Part shown: piece by piece, positions 1-8,803 of the stretch
Layout of the letters: every line of letters begins with the position of its first letter
Numbering within the stretch: the first letter of the stretch is position 1
Source of the DNA: Ectobacillus funiculus
Lineage (GTDB): Bacteria; Bacillota; Bacilli; Bacillales; Bacillaceae_G
NCBI RefSeq assembly: GCF_004138295.1
Contig: NZ_SCFM01000002.1
Span: 62,001 to 126,000 of the forward strand
Reading direction: 5' to 3'
Length of the DNA stretch: 64,000 nt
The notes under the pieces: generated by a model
Seen by the model: the letters and a program-made list of their open reading frames with translations, nothing else
What the model was told of the DNA's origin: nothing
Databases searched by the model: none
Program-made: the position numbers and the translations under genes

Positions 1-1370
1 AGTCCCGGTTGTATATGGATCCGCAAAATAGTATGGCCTCCTCTAAACGATTCATCGGTAATCCAAGTAAGGTCTACCATATTCAAAATAAACAAGTAAC
101 ACCTATTGATATCGCACAGTACATTCTTGAAAAAATAAAAAACGAAGCAAGCAAATATTTGGGAGAAGAGGTGACGGATGCTGTTATTACCATCCCTGCT
201 TACTTTACTGAGGAACAGCGTGAAGCGACGAAACAAGCGGGGGAACGAGCTGGATTGAAGGTTCTTCGTCTTGTTGCGGAGCCAACAGCTGCTGCCATCG
301 CATATGGCCTCGATAGAGAACGTAATCAAACCATTATGGTTTATGACTTGGGAGGCGGAACATTTGATGTTTCCATCTTAAAAGTAGAAAACAATTCGTT
401 TAAAGTCATAGCCGTAGATGGAGATACTAAGCTTGGCGGTGATGATTTTGACGAAATGATTGTGCAGCATTTACTCCATAGCATTCAAACAGAAACAGGA
501 TCCAATCAATATACGGAAGGATCCTCGTCGCTGCAACGAATCAAAGAAGCTGCTGAAGAAGCGAAAAAAGAGCTATCGGATAGTGATTTAGTAGACATTG
601 TCGTACCGGATATCTTTGGTACTCATATTGAAATGGAGCTAGATATTGCTACGTTCAATCAAACAGTTCAGCCGCTTATTCAGCGTACCATTGAAAAAAT
701 GGAGGAGGTGCTGCAATCAGCCGGTTTAAGCAAAAGGGAGATTAGCAGAGTCATTCTTGTAGGCGGCTCGACTCGAATGAGAGCAGTCCAAGAGGCAGTG
801 ACAAAGGAAATCAAAAAACCATATATTGCAGACAATGTTGATGAAGTTGTCGCACACGGTGCGGCCATTATGGCAGCTCATTTGTCGGCGCCTAGCAGGG
901 ATTCCCTACCCATTCCAATTGTCGTAGAGGAAGTGACGGCCCATTCATTTGGAGTGGACATGATTGATGTGCAAGACCAACAACTGAAGGTCTTTCATTT
1001 GATTAAAAGGAATACGAAACTTCCTTGTGTAGGCGCTACGATTGGTTCAACGCTGCGGCCTTACCAGCCGTCCATTCGGGCGGGAGTATTTCGGACAGAA
1101 TCACAGGTACCGGCAGAAGAAGCGAAGCTTGGGGAATTAAAGATGCCCGTTAGCATTCGTCCATACTATGTAAATGTTGTATCGCTATTTGAGCTTGATG
1201 AAAACGGTATTCTAACATTTTCTACCGCTGAAATTGGGAGACGCTCATTGCTTCTTTCCCGCTACAGGGAAACCAAAGAAGTAGATCTTGATATGCTGAA
1301 GCTTATGATTGCTCAAGGAGAGATTACTCCGAAAAAAATTGTAATTGATACGAATAAAGTGGAGGTTTAA
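1..1370 (+). CDS. Hsp70/DnaK-family protein, 5' end outside window
   Basis: Hsp70-type ATPase and the first gene of a chaperone locus. The frame is open to the window edge, and the visible protein lacks the phosphate-1 loop (IDLGTTNS type) that begins every Hsp70, so the true start lies upstream. Visible parts are the VTDAVITIPAYF segment, the EPTAAAIAYGL connect motif, the phosphate-2 loop DLGGGTFDVS, and the adenosine-motif region RVILVGGSTRMRAVQ. After the nucleotide-binding domain only about 150 residues remain, so the substrate-binding part is short and diverged and has no obvious helical lid. The stop is 3 nt before the next Hsp70 start, so the two are co-transcribed. It is not housekeeping DnaK, since no dnaJ or hrcA is nearby and two paralogues follow. 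Inference: a specialised client-selective chaperone. Confidence 0.9.
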   Translation, partial: SRLYMDPQNSMASSKRFIGNPSKVYHIQNKQVTPIDIAQYILEKIKNEASKYLGEEVTDAVITIPAYFTEEQREATKQAGERAGLKVLRLVAEPTAAAIAYGLDRERNQTIMVYDLGGGTFDVSILKVENNSFKVIAVDGDTKLGGDDFDEMIVQHLLHSIQTETGSNQYTEGSSSLQRIKEAAEEAKKELSDSDLVDIVVPDIFGTHIEMELDIATFNQTVQPLIQRTIEKMEEVLQSAGLSKREISRVILVGGSTRMRAVQEAVTKEIKKPYIADNVDEVVAHGAAIMAAHLSAPSRDSLPIPIVVEEVTAHSFGVDMIDVQDQQLKVFHLIKRNTKLPCVGATIGSTLRPYQPSIRAGVFRTESQVPAEEAKLGELKMPVSIRPYYVNVVSLFELDENGILTFSTAEIGRRSLLLSRYRETKEVDLDMLKLMIAQGEITPKKIVIDTNKVEV

Positions 1371-1373
1371 AAC

Positions 1374-2963
1374 ATGACGATTGTAGAAAAGAATAGCCCA
1401 TATGTACTAGGAATCGATCTCGGTACTTCAAATTCAGCGGTTTCTATTTATCGAAAAGGAACACCGCATATTATCAGGTTAGGGAAGGAAAGCACGATTC
1501 CGTCAGTTGTTAGTTTTCGTTCCGAAGGGGATATCCAAGTTGGTGAAACGGCAAAACGGAGAATCTTAATCGATCCTGAGCATACGATTTCGTTTATTAA
1601 GCGTGAAATGGGGACAGAGTGGACGAGAGCATTTTACGGAAGATACTATCGACCTGAGGATATTTCAGCAGAAATTTTAGCGAAAATGAAAGAGTACGTT
1701 ATGAATCAAGAGGAGATTGATTTAAAAGGGACACCGGCCTATGCAGTCATTTGTGTTCCGGCTAACTTTGATGACAATAAAAAGCGGGCCACAAGAGAAG
1801 CCGCGGAGTTAGCAGGATTTCATGTCACATATTTGCTTGAGGAACCGGTTGCTGCAGCGATTGCATATGGCATGGAAACAGGGCGAGATCAAACCATTAT
1901 GGTGTATGATCTCGGGGGCGGAACATTTGATGTATCCATTTTAAAAGTAGATAGTGTTTCGGAGGAGACGCAAGCCGTATTTACAATCCTTTCAAAGGAA
2001 GGTGAACCGAAGCTTGGCGGATATGATATTGATAGAGTCATTATGAAGCTTGTAGCTGAGGACTTTAAACAAAAAAGTAAGTTAGATTTACTCGATCTAG
2101 AAGCAGATCAGGGAGTATCGGCTGCTGACTTGTTGGAAGCACAGCAAAAGCTGCAAGAAGCGTGTGAGCAAGCAAAGAAAGAATTATCTGAGACTGATGT
2201 AGCAGTGCTTGAGATTGCGAATGTCATTAAGGATGAGTTCGGTGTTATACACCATATCGAGTACGAATTAACAAGAGGAGCGTTCGAAAGAGCGATCGAT
2301 CCATTAATTGAACAAACCATTCATACGATGAAAAAAGCTATTGAAAACGCAAAGCTTGATATCCGTGATATTTCCAGAGTTATTTTAGCAGGAGGATCTT
2401 CCCGTATTCCTTTAGTCAGTCAAAGGATTAAGCAATTATTGAATAAAGAACCGTATGCCAATATTGATCCGGATACAGTAGTAGCGCAAGGGGCAGCTAT
2501 TTTTGGGGCAAGCCTTGGAGTGCCGACAGACAAACTGGATGAAACAACCGAGGTTGAACAAGAAGACAAACCGAATGCGGAGATTGAAATGAACAATATT
2601 GTTACCCATCATCTCGGCATTGAAGTTCGCGGCGGGCGTTTTAATCCAATTATTGAAAAAGGAATTGAACTCACGAAAGAGCATCCTGTCGTATCAATGG
2701 AGAAGGTTTATAGTACATCGGAGGATGATATGACAGAAATGAGGATTTCAGTTTTTCAAACCCCTGAGATTGTTGAATATGTGAGCGATCAACAATGTGT
2801 TTGTATCGGAGAATTTTTTCTAGTAGGGATTCCGTCGGCACCAAAAGGAACCCATCGGATTACGGTTCGGTTTGAAGTGAATCAGCAAAATGAAGTCATT
2901 GTCAACGCTGCCTTGAAAGGTGCAGAAGAAGTTACAAGTCAAATGACTATTCAAAGAGGCTAG
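1374..2963 (+). CDS. Hsp70/DnaK-family protein 2
   Basis: Complete 529-aa Hsp70-like ATPase, against about 610 aa for DnaK. Phosphate-1 loop GIDLGTSNSAVS lies near residues 13-25, EEPVAAAIAYG near 157-167, phosphate-2 loop DLGGGTFDVS near 178-187, and the adenosine motif RVILAGGSSRIPLV near 338-351. Residues from about 395 form a diverged beta-type substrate-binding region and the lid is missing or minimal. The ATG at 1374 is 3 nt after the previous stop. The GrpE-like gene starts 10 nt downstream. Co-transcription with a nucleotide-exchange-factor-like protein supports an autonomous chaperone machine. The client is unknown. Confidence 0.92.
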   Translation: MTIVEKNSPYVLGIDLGTSNSAVSIYRKGTPHIIRLGKESTIPSVVSFRSEGDIQVGETAKRRILIDPEHTISFIKREMGTEWTRAFYGRYYRPEDISAEILAKMKEYVMNQEEIDLKGTPAYAVICVPANFDDNKKRATREAAELAGFHVTYLLEEPVAAAIAYGMETGRDQTIMVYDLGGGTFDVSILKVDSVSEETQAVFTILSKEGEPKLGGYDIDRVIMKLVAEDFKQKSKLDLLDLEADQGVSAADLLEAQQKLQEACEQAKKELSETDVAVLEIANVIKDEFGVIHHIEYELTRGAFERAIDPLIEQTIHTMKKAIENAKLDIRDISRVILAGGSSRIPLVSQRIKQLLNKEPYANIDPDTVVAQGAAIFGASLGVPTDKLDETTEVEQEDKPNAEIEMNNIVTHHLGIEVRGGRFNPIIEKGIELTKEHPVVSMEKVYSTSEDDMTEMRISVFQTPEIVEYVSDQQCVCIGEFFLVGIPSAPKGTHRITVRFEVNQQNEVIVNAALKGAEEVTSQMTIQRG

Positions 2964-2973
2964 GGACTTAAAG

Positions 2974-4014
2974 ATGACAAATTTAAAAAGTTTAATAGAA
3001 AATTTTAATGAACTTCAAGCATTATATAAGCTAAAAAGAGAACGATTAGACAATTGGAAATATCAGTTTCAGCAGTTGGAGCAAGAAGTTAAGAGATTAA
3101 TGATGTCTTTTGAACAGTATTATGAGCAGTGGGGAGTTAGTGAACAGTTTGAGGACGAGATAAAAGAAAAACTAAAAAATCGGCGTGAAGGCATTCGCTT
3201 ATCTGTCAAAAGCGTAAACCGGCTGTTCCGGAAGCTTAATCCTGAAAAGCCGTTAGAGGCTGGCCATGCAGCATTCATATTCGAGGAAGGTTTGGCAGAT
3301 AGACTATCAATCAACCAATGGAAGGTGCTAAAGGGGGAAACCTTACAAGAACCTCCATCAAATCCAGAAAAAGATGAGGTATGTAAAGAGTCCGTAGGCG
3401 ATGTGAAAATTGACAGAGTCGTGGAGAACAAAGCTGCAAAGGTTCCGGTAGATGAACAAGAATATTTCGAGTTTACCCTAGAACAAGGGGACAATACAGT
3501 CCACAATATAATAGAAGAAGCTACTCTTTTCAATCGCAGCATAGTGGACGAGTTAGACAGTGCTATTGAAGCAGCTGAAAAAAGATTTGTGACATTCATG
3601 GAGAAAGGCGTAGCTCCGATTATGGATGGTTTATACAGCGGAAAGCATTATGCAATGGACTTAACAGCAGAGCTAAGAGAAGCTGGATATGAGCAGATTG
3701 AAAAAGTAGAAGCGTGGCTCATGATTTATAATGTATTGCTATCAGAGCTTCAAGTTCTTTTTGATCAATTTGCTGTTACATTATTTGCGCCAGTTGTAGG
3801 GGATATATTTGATGAATATCATCATGATCCAATTGGAGTAGTGGAAGACTTTAATTATCAAGACGAACAGATAAAAGAAGTTGTTCGATATGGTTTGCTG
3901 TATAAGAAAATGATTTTTAATCAAAACGCCTTTCTCATTCGACCTGCTCAGGTGATTGTTGTTAAAAATAAAGTGCAAAACATATATAGAGGAGCAAAGA
4001 GGGACGAGCGATGA
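2974..4014 (+). CDS. GrpE-like nucleotide exchange factor with N-terminal coiled coil
   Basis: A 346-aa protein. Residues 1-90 are strongly charged and helical with heptad-like spacing, as expected of a coiled coil. A low-complexity linker spans about 115-160. Residues about 185-340 carry a GrpE-like architecture: a long helix, then FDEYHHDPIGVVED, then a conserved-looking tail with GLLYKKMIF and FLIRPAQVIVVKNK. This parallels the GrpE C-terminal pattern in which a Gly-Tyr/Leu turn precedes an LRPA-V-V strand. GrpE releases ADP from Hsp70. The protein is much longer than ordinary GrpE (about 190 aa) and lies between two Hsp70 genes, overlapping the next by ATGA. The GrpE assignment rests on motif reading and context, so it is moderate. 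Confidence 0.72.
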   Translation: MTNLKSLIENFNELQALYKLKRERLDNWKYQFQQLEQEVKRLMMSFEQYYEQWGVSEQFEDEIKEKLKNRREGIRLSVKSVNRLFRKLNPEKPLEAGHAAFIFEEGLADRLSINQWKVLKGETLQEPPSNPEKDEVCKESVGDVKIDRVVENKAAKVPVDEQEYFEFTLEQGDNTVHNIIEEATLFNRSIVDELDSAIEAAEKRFVTFMEKGVAPIMDGLYSGKHYAMDLTAELREAGYEQIEKVEAWLMIYNVLLSELQVLFDQFAVTLFAPVVGDIFDEYHHDPIGVVEDFNYQDEQIKEVVRYGLLYKKMIFNQNAFLIRPAQVIVVKNKVQNIYRGAKRDER

Positions 4015-5489
4015 GAGTGGACAATGAAAAGAAACCAGTCCTTGGCATTGATTTAGGCACGACCTATTCGGCAATTGCGAGGTGGACGGAGAAAGGTCCA
4101 AAAGTATACCAGAATCCAAGAAGAGAATATACATGGGCATCGGCTGTTTACTATGACGAGCGCCAAGATAAGCCATTAGTCGGAAACCTTGCATTAAAAC
4201 GCGCACTGATCGACCCGGAAAATGCAGTAATCGGCGTGAAGCGAATGATGGATAATGGTACACAAAAAATCCGTCTTGGAAGTAAAGAGTTTACACCGAT
4301 TGAAATTTCTTCCATGATTTTGCGAGATGTGTATGAGTATGCGGAAAAAACAACACCTGGATTTAATCCTGCAGGTGTTGTTGTAACTGTTCCATACTAT
4401 TTTACAGCTCTTCAATGTACAAACACATCAGAGGCGGCTTCGTTAGCCGGACTCAATGTGTTAGGCATCATTCAGGAACCTGTTGCAGCAGCACTTGCAT
4501 ACGGAATTCATGAAGAAGAAACCATGCGCGATGAGGTAATTATGGTATTTGATTTAGGCGGAGGCACTTTTGATTTAACGATCTTCCGTTTACTAAACAG
4601 TAAAGAAAAATTAACGTTTGAGGTGCTTGCGACAGGGGGAGATGACCGTCTTGGAGGCTTGGATTTTGATAAAAGCTTTGCAGAATTGATTAAAGAGAAG
4701 GCGGGAATCGATGTTTCAGGACTTTCTCATGAAAGCAAGATTAAAGTAGAAGCGGCTTTTATGGAAGCGGCAAAAGAGGCAAAGGAAATATTATCTTATG
4801 AAGAATACACTGATATTATTAAACCAAATATATTACCGGGACAGCATATTGAAATAGAATTTGAACGAAAAGAGTTTGAGCAGTGTATAGAGAGTTACTT
4901 TGCCAAAATGGATGTAATTATCGACAACGTGATTGAGAACGCTTCGTTGTCTAGAAATGATATTAACCGTGTGATAAAAGTTGGAGGATCAAGCCGCATT
5001 CCCAAAATTGATGAGCTGCTTTCCAAAAAGATTGGTGCGGATAAAATCTTCGGAAATATCGATCCAGATCTTTGTGTTGCGGAAGGAGCAAGTATTTATG
5101 CAGCTTTTTTAGACGAACGGATTCAATGGGCAAAAAAAATTGATATTAAGACGGCCACTGCTCATGCACTTGGCGTAGGGTTAGGGGACGGGCGGTTCAG
5201 TGTGTTAATCCCGAGCAATCGGCAAACTCCATGTGAAGCCTCGCGCATATTTACAACGAATGTTGATTATTGTGAGGAAGTAGACATTGATGTGTATCAG
5301 GGTTCTTCACAATTTACGAAAAACAACAAAAAAATCGGAACCATTCGTGTTTCCGGGTTAAAGAAATATCCCGCAGGAGAGCTGGACATTCATGTTACGT
5401 TTCGGATCAACCAGCAGCAAAGCGTTTCGGTGACTGTTGTACAAAAGGAAAGCAATATTCGGAAGGTTGAAAACGTTAAACTGACATAA
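4011..5489 (+). CDS. Hsp70/DnaK-family protein 3
   Basis: A 492-aa Hsp70-like ATPase. Phosphate-1 loop GIDLGTTYSAIAR lies near residues 13-25, QEPVAAALAYG near 155-165, phosphate-2 loop DLGGGTFDLT near 180-189, and the adenosine-motif region VIKVGGSSRIPKID near 323-336. The C-terminal portion is short, like its two neighbours. The start codon overlaps the stop of the GrpE-like gene (ATGA), which indicates translational coupling. It is the last Hsp70 in the run, followed by a 166-bp gap and the pseudokinase gene. Three diverged Hsp70s in one operon suggest subunit-like specialisation rather than simple redundancy (inference). Confidence 0.92.
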   Translation: MRVDNEKKPVLGIDLGTTYSAIARWTEKGPKVYQNPRREYTWASAVYYDERQDKPLVGNLALKRALIDPENAVIGVKRMMDNGTQKIRLGSKEFTPIEISSMILRDVYEYAEKTTPGFNPAGVVVTVPYYFTALQCTNTSEAASLAGLNVLGIIQEPVAAALAYGIHEEETMRDEVIMVFDLGGGTFDLTIFRLLNSKEKLTFEVLATGGDDRLGGLDFDKSFAELIKEKAGIDVSGLSHESKIKVEAAFMEAAKEAKEILSYEEYTDIIKPNILPGQHIEIEFERKEFEQCIESYFAKMDVIIDNVIENASLSRNDINRVIKVGGSSRIPKIDELLSKKIGADKIFGNIDPDLCVAEGASIYAAFLDERIQWAKKIDIKTATAHALGVGLGDGRFSVLIPSNRQTPCEASRIFTTNVDYCEEVDIDVYQGSSQFTKNNKKIGTIRVSGLKKYPAGELDIHVTFRINQQQSVSVTVVQKESNIRKVENVKLT

Positions 5490-5655
5490 ATGAATATGAG
5501 TGGATCGTGGATGAAAGGCATCAATAATCACACGAGTGTACTAAGCCTTTTATCGAGATACTAGCTATTGTCAGATATATGGAGAAATAGAGAGACAGGT
5601 ACTTTGAGATGTTCCTTTTCTAAAATGTTCTGCCTAAAAGGTGTGGTGATGCAAG

Positions 5656-7746
5656 TTGAGAATAGATGATTATAAGCTAGAAAGGGAGATTTTTGCGAAT
5701 AAACACGGCTTGTCCGTATATGAAGTAACGAGTTTGGCTGATGGACAACGTTATATTTTAAGATTACTAGATGCATCCAGCCAACGAAATGGTTTTCAGC
5801 CGGATAATTGGTATAACATTTATGAGCGATACCAATTGACCATTACAAACTTTAAACATCTGCCTCGGGTTTTTTCTATTAATATGATAGATGAGTTTCG
5901 GTTATATACCATACTGGAAGGGGAGCAAGGGAACACACTAGAGAGGAAAGGAACCATTGGACGAGATGGAATTCTGCAGCTAATCGATGCTGTGTATCAT
6001 CTTCATCAAAAGAAAATGGTTCATGGATCGGTTTGTGCTGAGAATATCTGGCTTACGAATAAAGGACGCGTTATTTTGTATGGTGCCGGAGAATCAAAAG
6101 CCATTTATGGAAGCGGACAAGCCGATATGATTTCAGATATTAGGCAACTAATCAATGTAATTAATCAATACGCTAGCTTACATCCCGAGATCATGCGAAA
6201 TCTAAAGACTGAGAATCCAAAAACCATAGAAGAAGTCGAAGCAATAATATGGAAGGAGGAGCAGTCAAGAGCTATAAAGAACGAGCAAGTAAAAGGTGGG
6301 CTCGTTGAAAAAGGGGAGCTAAGCTTATCAGAGGAAATATCAAGTCTAGCTTCGAAGGGAGAAAGCGAGCATGTTTGGCAGTCTGAGGAGGTGCGTATGC
6401 CTCTTCATAAAACGGGGTCTCCTCAGGCTGCAGGAAAACGAACCAAACCAGAGGAATTATCAGGTCTAGCTTCGGAGAGGAATGAGGAAGTACGTATAGC
6501 TCCTAATAAAACAGGACCTTTTCATGATACAAGAAAACAAATCAAACCAGAGGGAATATCGGGTTTGGCTTCGAAGAGGAAAGACGAACAGAGTTGGCAG
6601 CCCGAGGAGATACGTAGCCCTTTGAATAAAACGAGCTCCCCCCATGAGGCAAAAACACGGACTAAACAGCGGGTGAAACGGAAAAATCCCTGGTCATGGA
6701 TTTTTGTTGCCGGTATAGCAGGAGCCCTCGCTTTATTATCAGATCATGGATGGTCCCCTAACTCGATTTTTCCAAGGGTAAAAACTTCAGAGGAACTGCC
6801 CGTTGCTGTAGAGTCGTTACCTTCCTTTGAGGAGCAAGAGCAACCAGTTACAATACCGAATGAACAAACAGAGGAAAATGATGATGAGGAACAAACAGAT
6901 ATACAGGAGGAAGAAGCTGAGGAAAAGAGTGCTCCAGTTGTGTATACAAAAAAGGATGTAGAAGCATTTATGCAGGAATATGCTACTTTAAGAATGAAAG
7001 CATTAAACGAACACAATTTCTTTATTGTGGAACATTTGCTAGATACAGATGGTCCTGTTTATCAAGAATTGTTCGATGATCAAAATCAGGTCGAAAGCAA
7101 TGGGATAAAGGAAAAAATGTTGAACTTTGACATAAGTGCTATTTTGCAGATCGATTCGTCAACTTATCAGGTTTCAACATCTGAAAAGTATGATTTTATC
7201 GATAGCAATAGTCAAAAAGAAACGAAAGTATTTAATGGTGTTTATATCGTAAAGGTATTAGCGGATGATCGATTAGCTATCAATAAGAGATCATATAAAC
7301 AGGAGACGGATTCTGTTCAAGACAGCATGGGGGAATCAGAATCCGCCAGTGAGGAAGCTATTACAAAAGAGGCTATTTCTGCGTTTATGGCAGAATATAT
7401 GAAGACATGGGGAGAAGCGCTTGGGCAGCGTGACTTTTCTTACGTAGAAGAATTACTTGATCCCAATGCAGCAGTCTATCAAAATGTCTCTAACCATATT
7501 CAAGCCTTACGCAGTAATGACACTTCGGAAGAGTTGCTGACATATGGAATTGGTGATTTTACCAAGCTAGATGAGACAAGCTATAAAGTGATGGTTTCTG
7601 AGAAGTATCGTCTTACGGATAGTGATGGAAAAAAGGAAGTGAAAACCATTAATAATGAATATGTACTCATACAGTCCGATGGTCAGCTGCTCATCCATGA
7701 ACAGTTGAAAACCGGGCCGGTGGATGAAGAGAGTGCAGATCAGTAG
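5656..7746 (+). CDS. Membrane protein: kinase-like domain, repeats, TM helix, two TcaA NTF2-like domains
   Basis: A 696-aa protein starting at TTG 5656, with a GGTG-rich Shine-Dalgarno just upstream. Residues about 1-200 resemble an Hanks-type kinase fold, but the catalytic loop HRD is HGSVCAEN and the DFG position reads YGAGE, so it is probably a pseudokinase. Residues about 220-335 contain three imperfect repeats with the pattern (I/L)S-LAS-(K/E)R followed by EE(V/I)R and a NKT-type core. A single transmembrane helix WIFVAGIAGALALLS lies near 348-362, then an acidic stretch. Two tandem extracellular domains follow, each with a YTKKDVEAFMQEY- or ITKEAISAFMAEY-like start and a SEKY-F/L-DS core, as in TcaA-type NTF2-like domains. 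It is likely anchored with the kinase fold inside, and may link envelope sensing to the chaperones upstream. Confidence 0.82.
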   Translation: MRIDDYKLEREIFANKHGLSVYEVTSLADGQRYILRLLDASSQRNGFQPDNWYNIYERYQLTITNFKHLPRVFSINMIDEFRLYTILEGEQGNTLERKGTIGRDGILQLIDAVYHLHQKKMVHGSVCAENIWLTNKGRVILYGAGESKAIYGSGQADMISDIRQLINVINQYASLHPEIMRNLKTENPKTIEEVEAIIWKEEQSRAIKNEQVKGGLVEKGELSLSEEISSLASKGESEHVWQSEEVRMPLHKTGSPQAAGKRTKPEELSGLASERNEEVRIAPNKTGPFHDTRKQIKPEGISGLASKRKDEQSWQPEEIRSPLNKTSSPHEAKTRTKQRVKRKNPWSWIFVAGIAGALALLSDHGWSPNSIFPRVKTSEELPVAVESLPSFEEQEQPVTIPNEQTEENDDEEQTDIQEEEAEEKSAPVVYTKKDVEAFMQEYATLRMKALNEHNFFIVEHLLDTDGPVYQELFDDQNQVESNGIKEKMLNFDISAILQIDSSTYQVSTSEKYDFIDSNSQKETKVFNGVYIVKVLADDRLAINKRSYKQETDSVQDSMGESESASEEAITKEAISAFMAEYMKTWGEALGQRDFSYVEELLDPNAAVYQNVSNHIQALRSNDTSEELLTYGIGDFTKLDETSYKVMVSEKYRLTDSDGKKEVKTINNEYVLIQSDGQLLIHEQLKTGPVDEESADQ

Positions 7747-7776
7747 TTTCATTCTGGACCTTCCTACAGCGCCAAA

Positions 7777-7801
7777 AAGAACTCTCACCAGGAGAGTTCT
7801 T
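7777..7801 (+). terminator. Rho-independent terminator-like hairpin after the chaperone/pseudokinase operon
   Basis: Perfect 10-bp inverted repeat AAGAACTCTC / GAGAGTTCTT with loop ACCAG, followed by ATCATTTTA. It lies 30 nt after the pseudokinase stop. It sits just beyond the 3' end of the convergent amidase gene and may serve both strands. Confidence 0.75.
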
Positions 7802-7890
7802 ATCATTTTAATATATGTTTTGGCGGCTCAAACTTTAGTTACGGACTTGCTTATAGTTTTAAACAGATACCCCGAAAAGAAGCTCTCTTT

Positions 7891-8793
7891 TTACCTTTGC
7901 TTGGATAGTGCATATTCCTCTATTCCTGCTGCCATGAGTTCCATTAAGTTTGTTAAATATTTTGCGTCAGATAGCTTTTGATCTTCCTCAGGATTACTCA
8001 TAAATCCAATTTCGGGTAAAATCACTGGAACGCGTGACCAGTTAAATCCCGTCATATCGCTTCTTTGAAAAATTCCTCCCTGATGGATAGGAATTTCCTT
8101 TGATATATGTGCTAATACAAAGTTGGCAGCTTGATAACTATCATCATAAATTGTTTTTGTATAAGGACTATCTTTTGCCGGAACTAAGATAGAAAATCCC
8201 TTTGTGCTAGTGTTTTCTGAACCATCAGCATGTAACCGGATAAATAAATCGGCCCCGGCGCGATTGGCGATTTCGGCACGTTCTAGGTTACTTAAATTAA
8301 CAGTATGGGATGTACGTGTCATAATTACCTGAAAGCCCTTTTTTTCTAAAATGGTTTTTAATATTTGTGATGCTTCTAGATTCAGCACATATTCAGGCTT
8401 GTTTGTCGATACTCCTGTTGTTCCGCCTGTGACTTTATATTTAGTTTGACTTGCCCCTGGAGCGAAAGGCTCTTGTTCCAGGTTTGCTTTTTCCTGATGC
8501 CCCGGGTCAATACAGATAATAAAAGAACCTGTTATAGCTGCTGATTGGTTTGGCTGGCTTACTTGCTCCTCATTTGCTGCTGTATTCTTGGTATCTACAG
8601 TTGATTCTTCTGCAGCCTCCTCGGTGCTGGCGTGTTGTGCCTCTTCTGTACCGCTCTTAACAAGAGTGCTTTTCTCTGTATTTTTTGTAAATATAGCATT
8701 CAGTAATCCCTGCTCAGATTGTGAGTCAAATCGCAGAAGAATAAATGAAGCGATAGAGGTTATTAAAATTGCTACGAATACAAAACGTTTCAT
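7891..8793 (-). CDS. N-acetylmuramoyl-L-alanine amidase (Amidase_3, CwlD-like)
   Basis: A 300-aa exported zinc amidase that cleaves the MurNAc-L-Ala bond of peptidoglycan. An N-terminal membrane anchor or signal (FVFVAILITSIASFILL, residues 4-20) is followed by a low-complexity Thr/Glu-rich spacer and then the catalytic domain from about residue 92. Metal and catalytic residues are visible: His in IDPGHQ, Glu in LNLEASQ, His in LHADG and Glu in LPEIGFMSNPEED. Length and order match the CwlD/AmiC catalytic class without extra SPOR or SH3 wall-binding domains. It is 10 bp downstream of the YARHG gene on the same strand, so they are probably an operon. Confidence 0.93.
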   Translation of the reverse strand: MKRFVFVAILITSIASFILLRFDSQSEQGLLNAIFTKNTEKSTLVKSGTEEAQHASTEEAAEESTVDTKNTAANEEQVSQPNQSAAITGSFIICIDPGHQEKANLEQEPFAPGASQTKYKVTGGTTGVSTNKPEYVLNLEASQILKTILEKKGFQVIMTRTSHTVNLSNLERAEIANRAGADLFIRLHADGSENTSTKGFSILVPAKDSPYTKTIYDDSYQAANFVLAHISKEIPIHQGGIFQRSDMTGFNWSRVPVILPEIGFMSNPEEDQKLSDAKYLTNLMELMAAGIEEYALSKQR

Positions 8794-8803
8794 CAGTCTA
8801 CCT

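Noticed and set aside
7724-7981. 85-codon rightward frame overlapping the pseudokinase end and amidase end
   Set aside because: It runs through the terminator hairpin and into the antisense of the amidase gene, with no ribosome-binding site.
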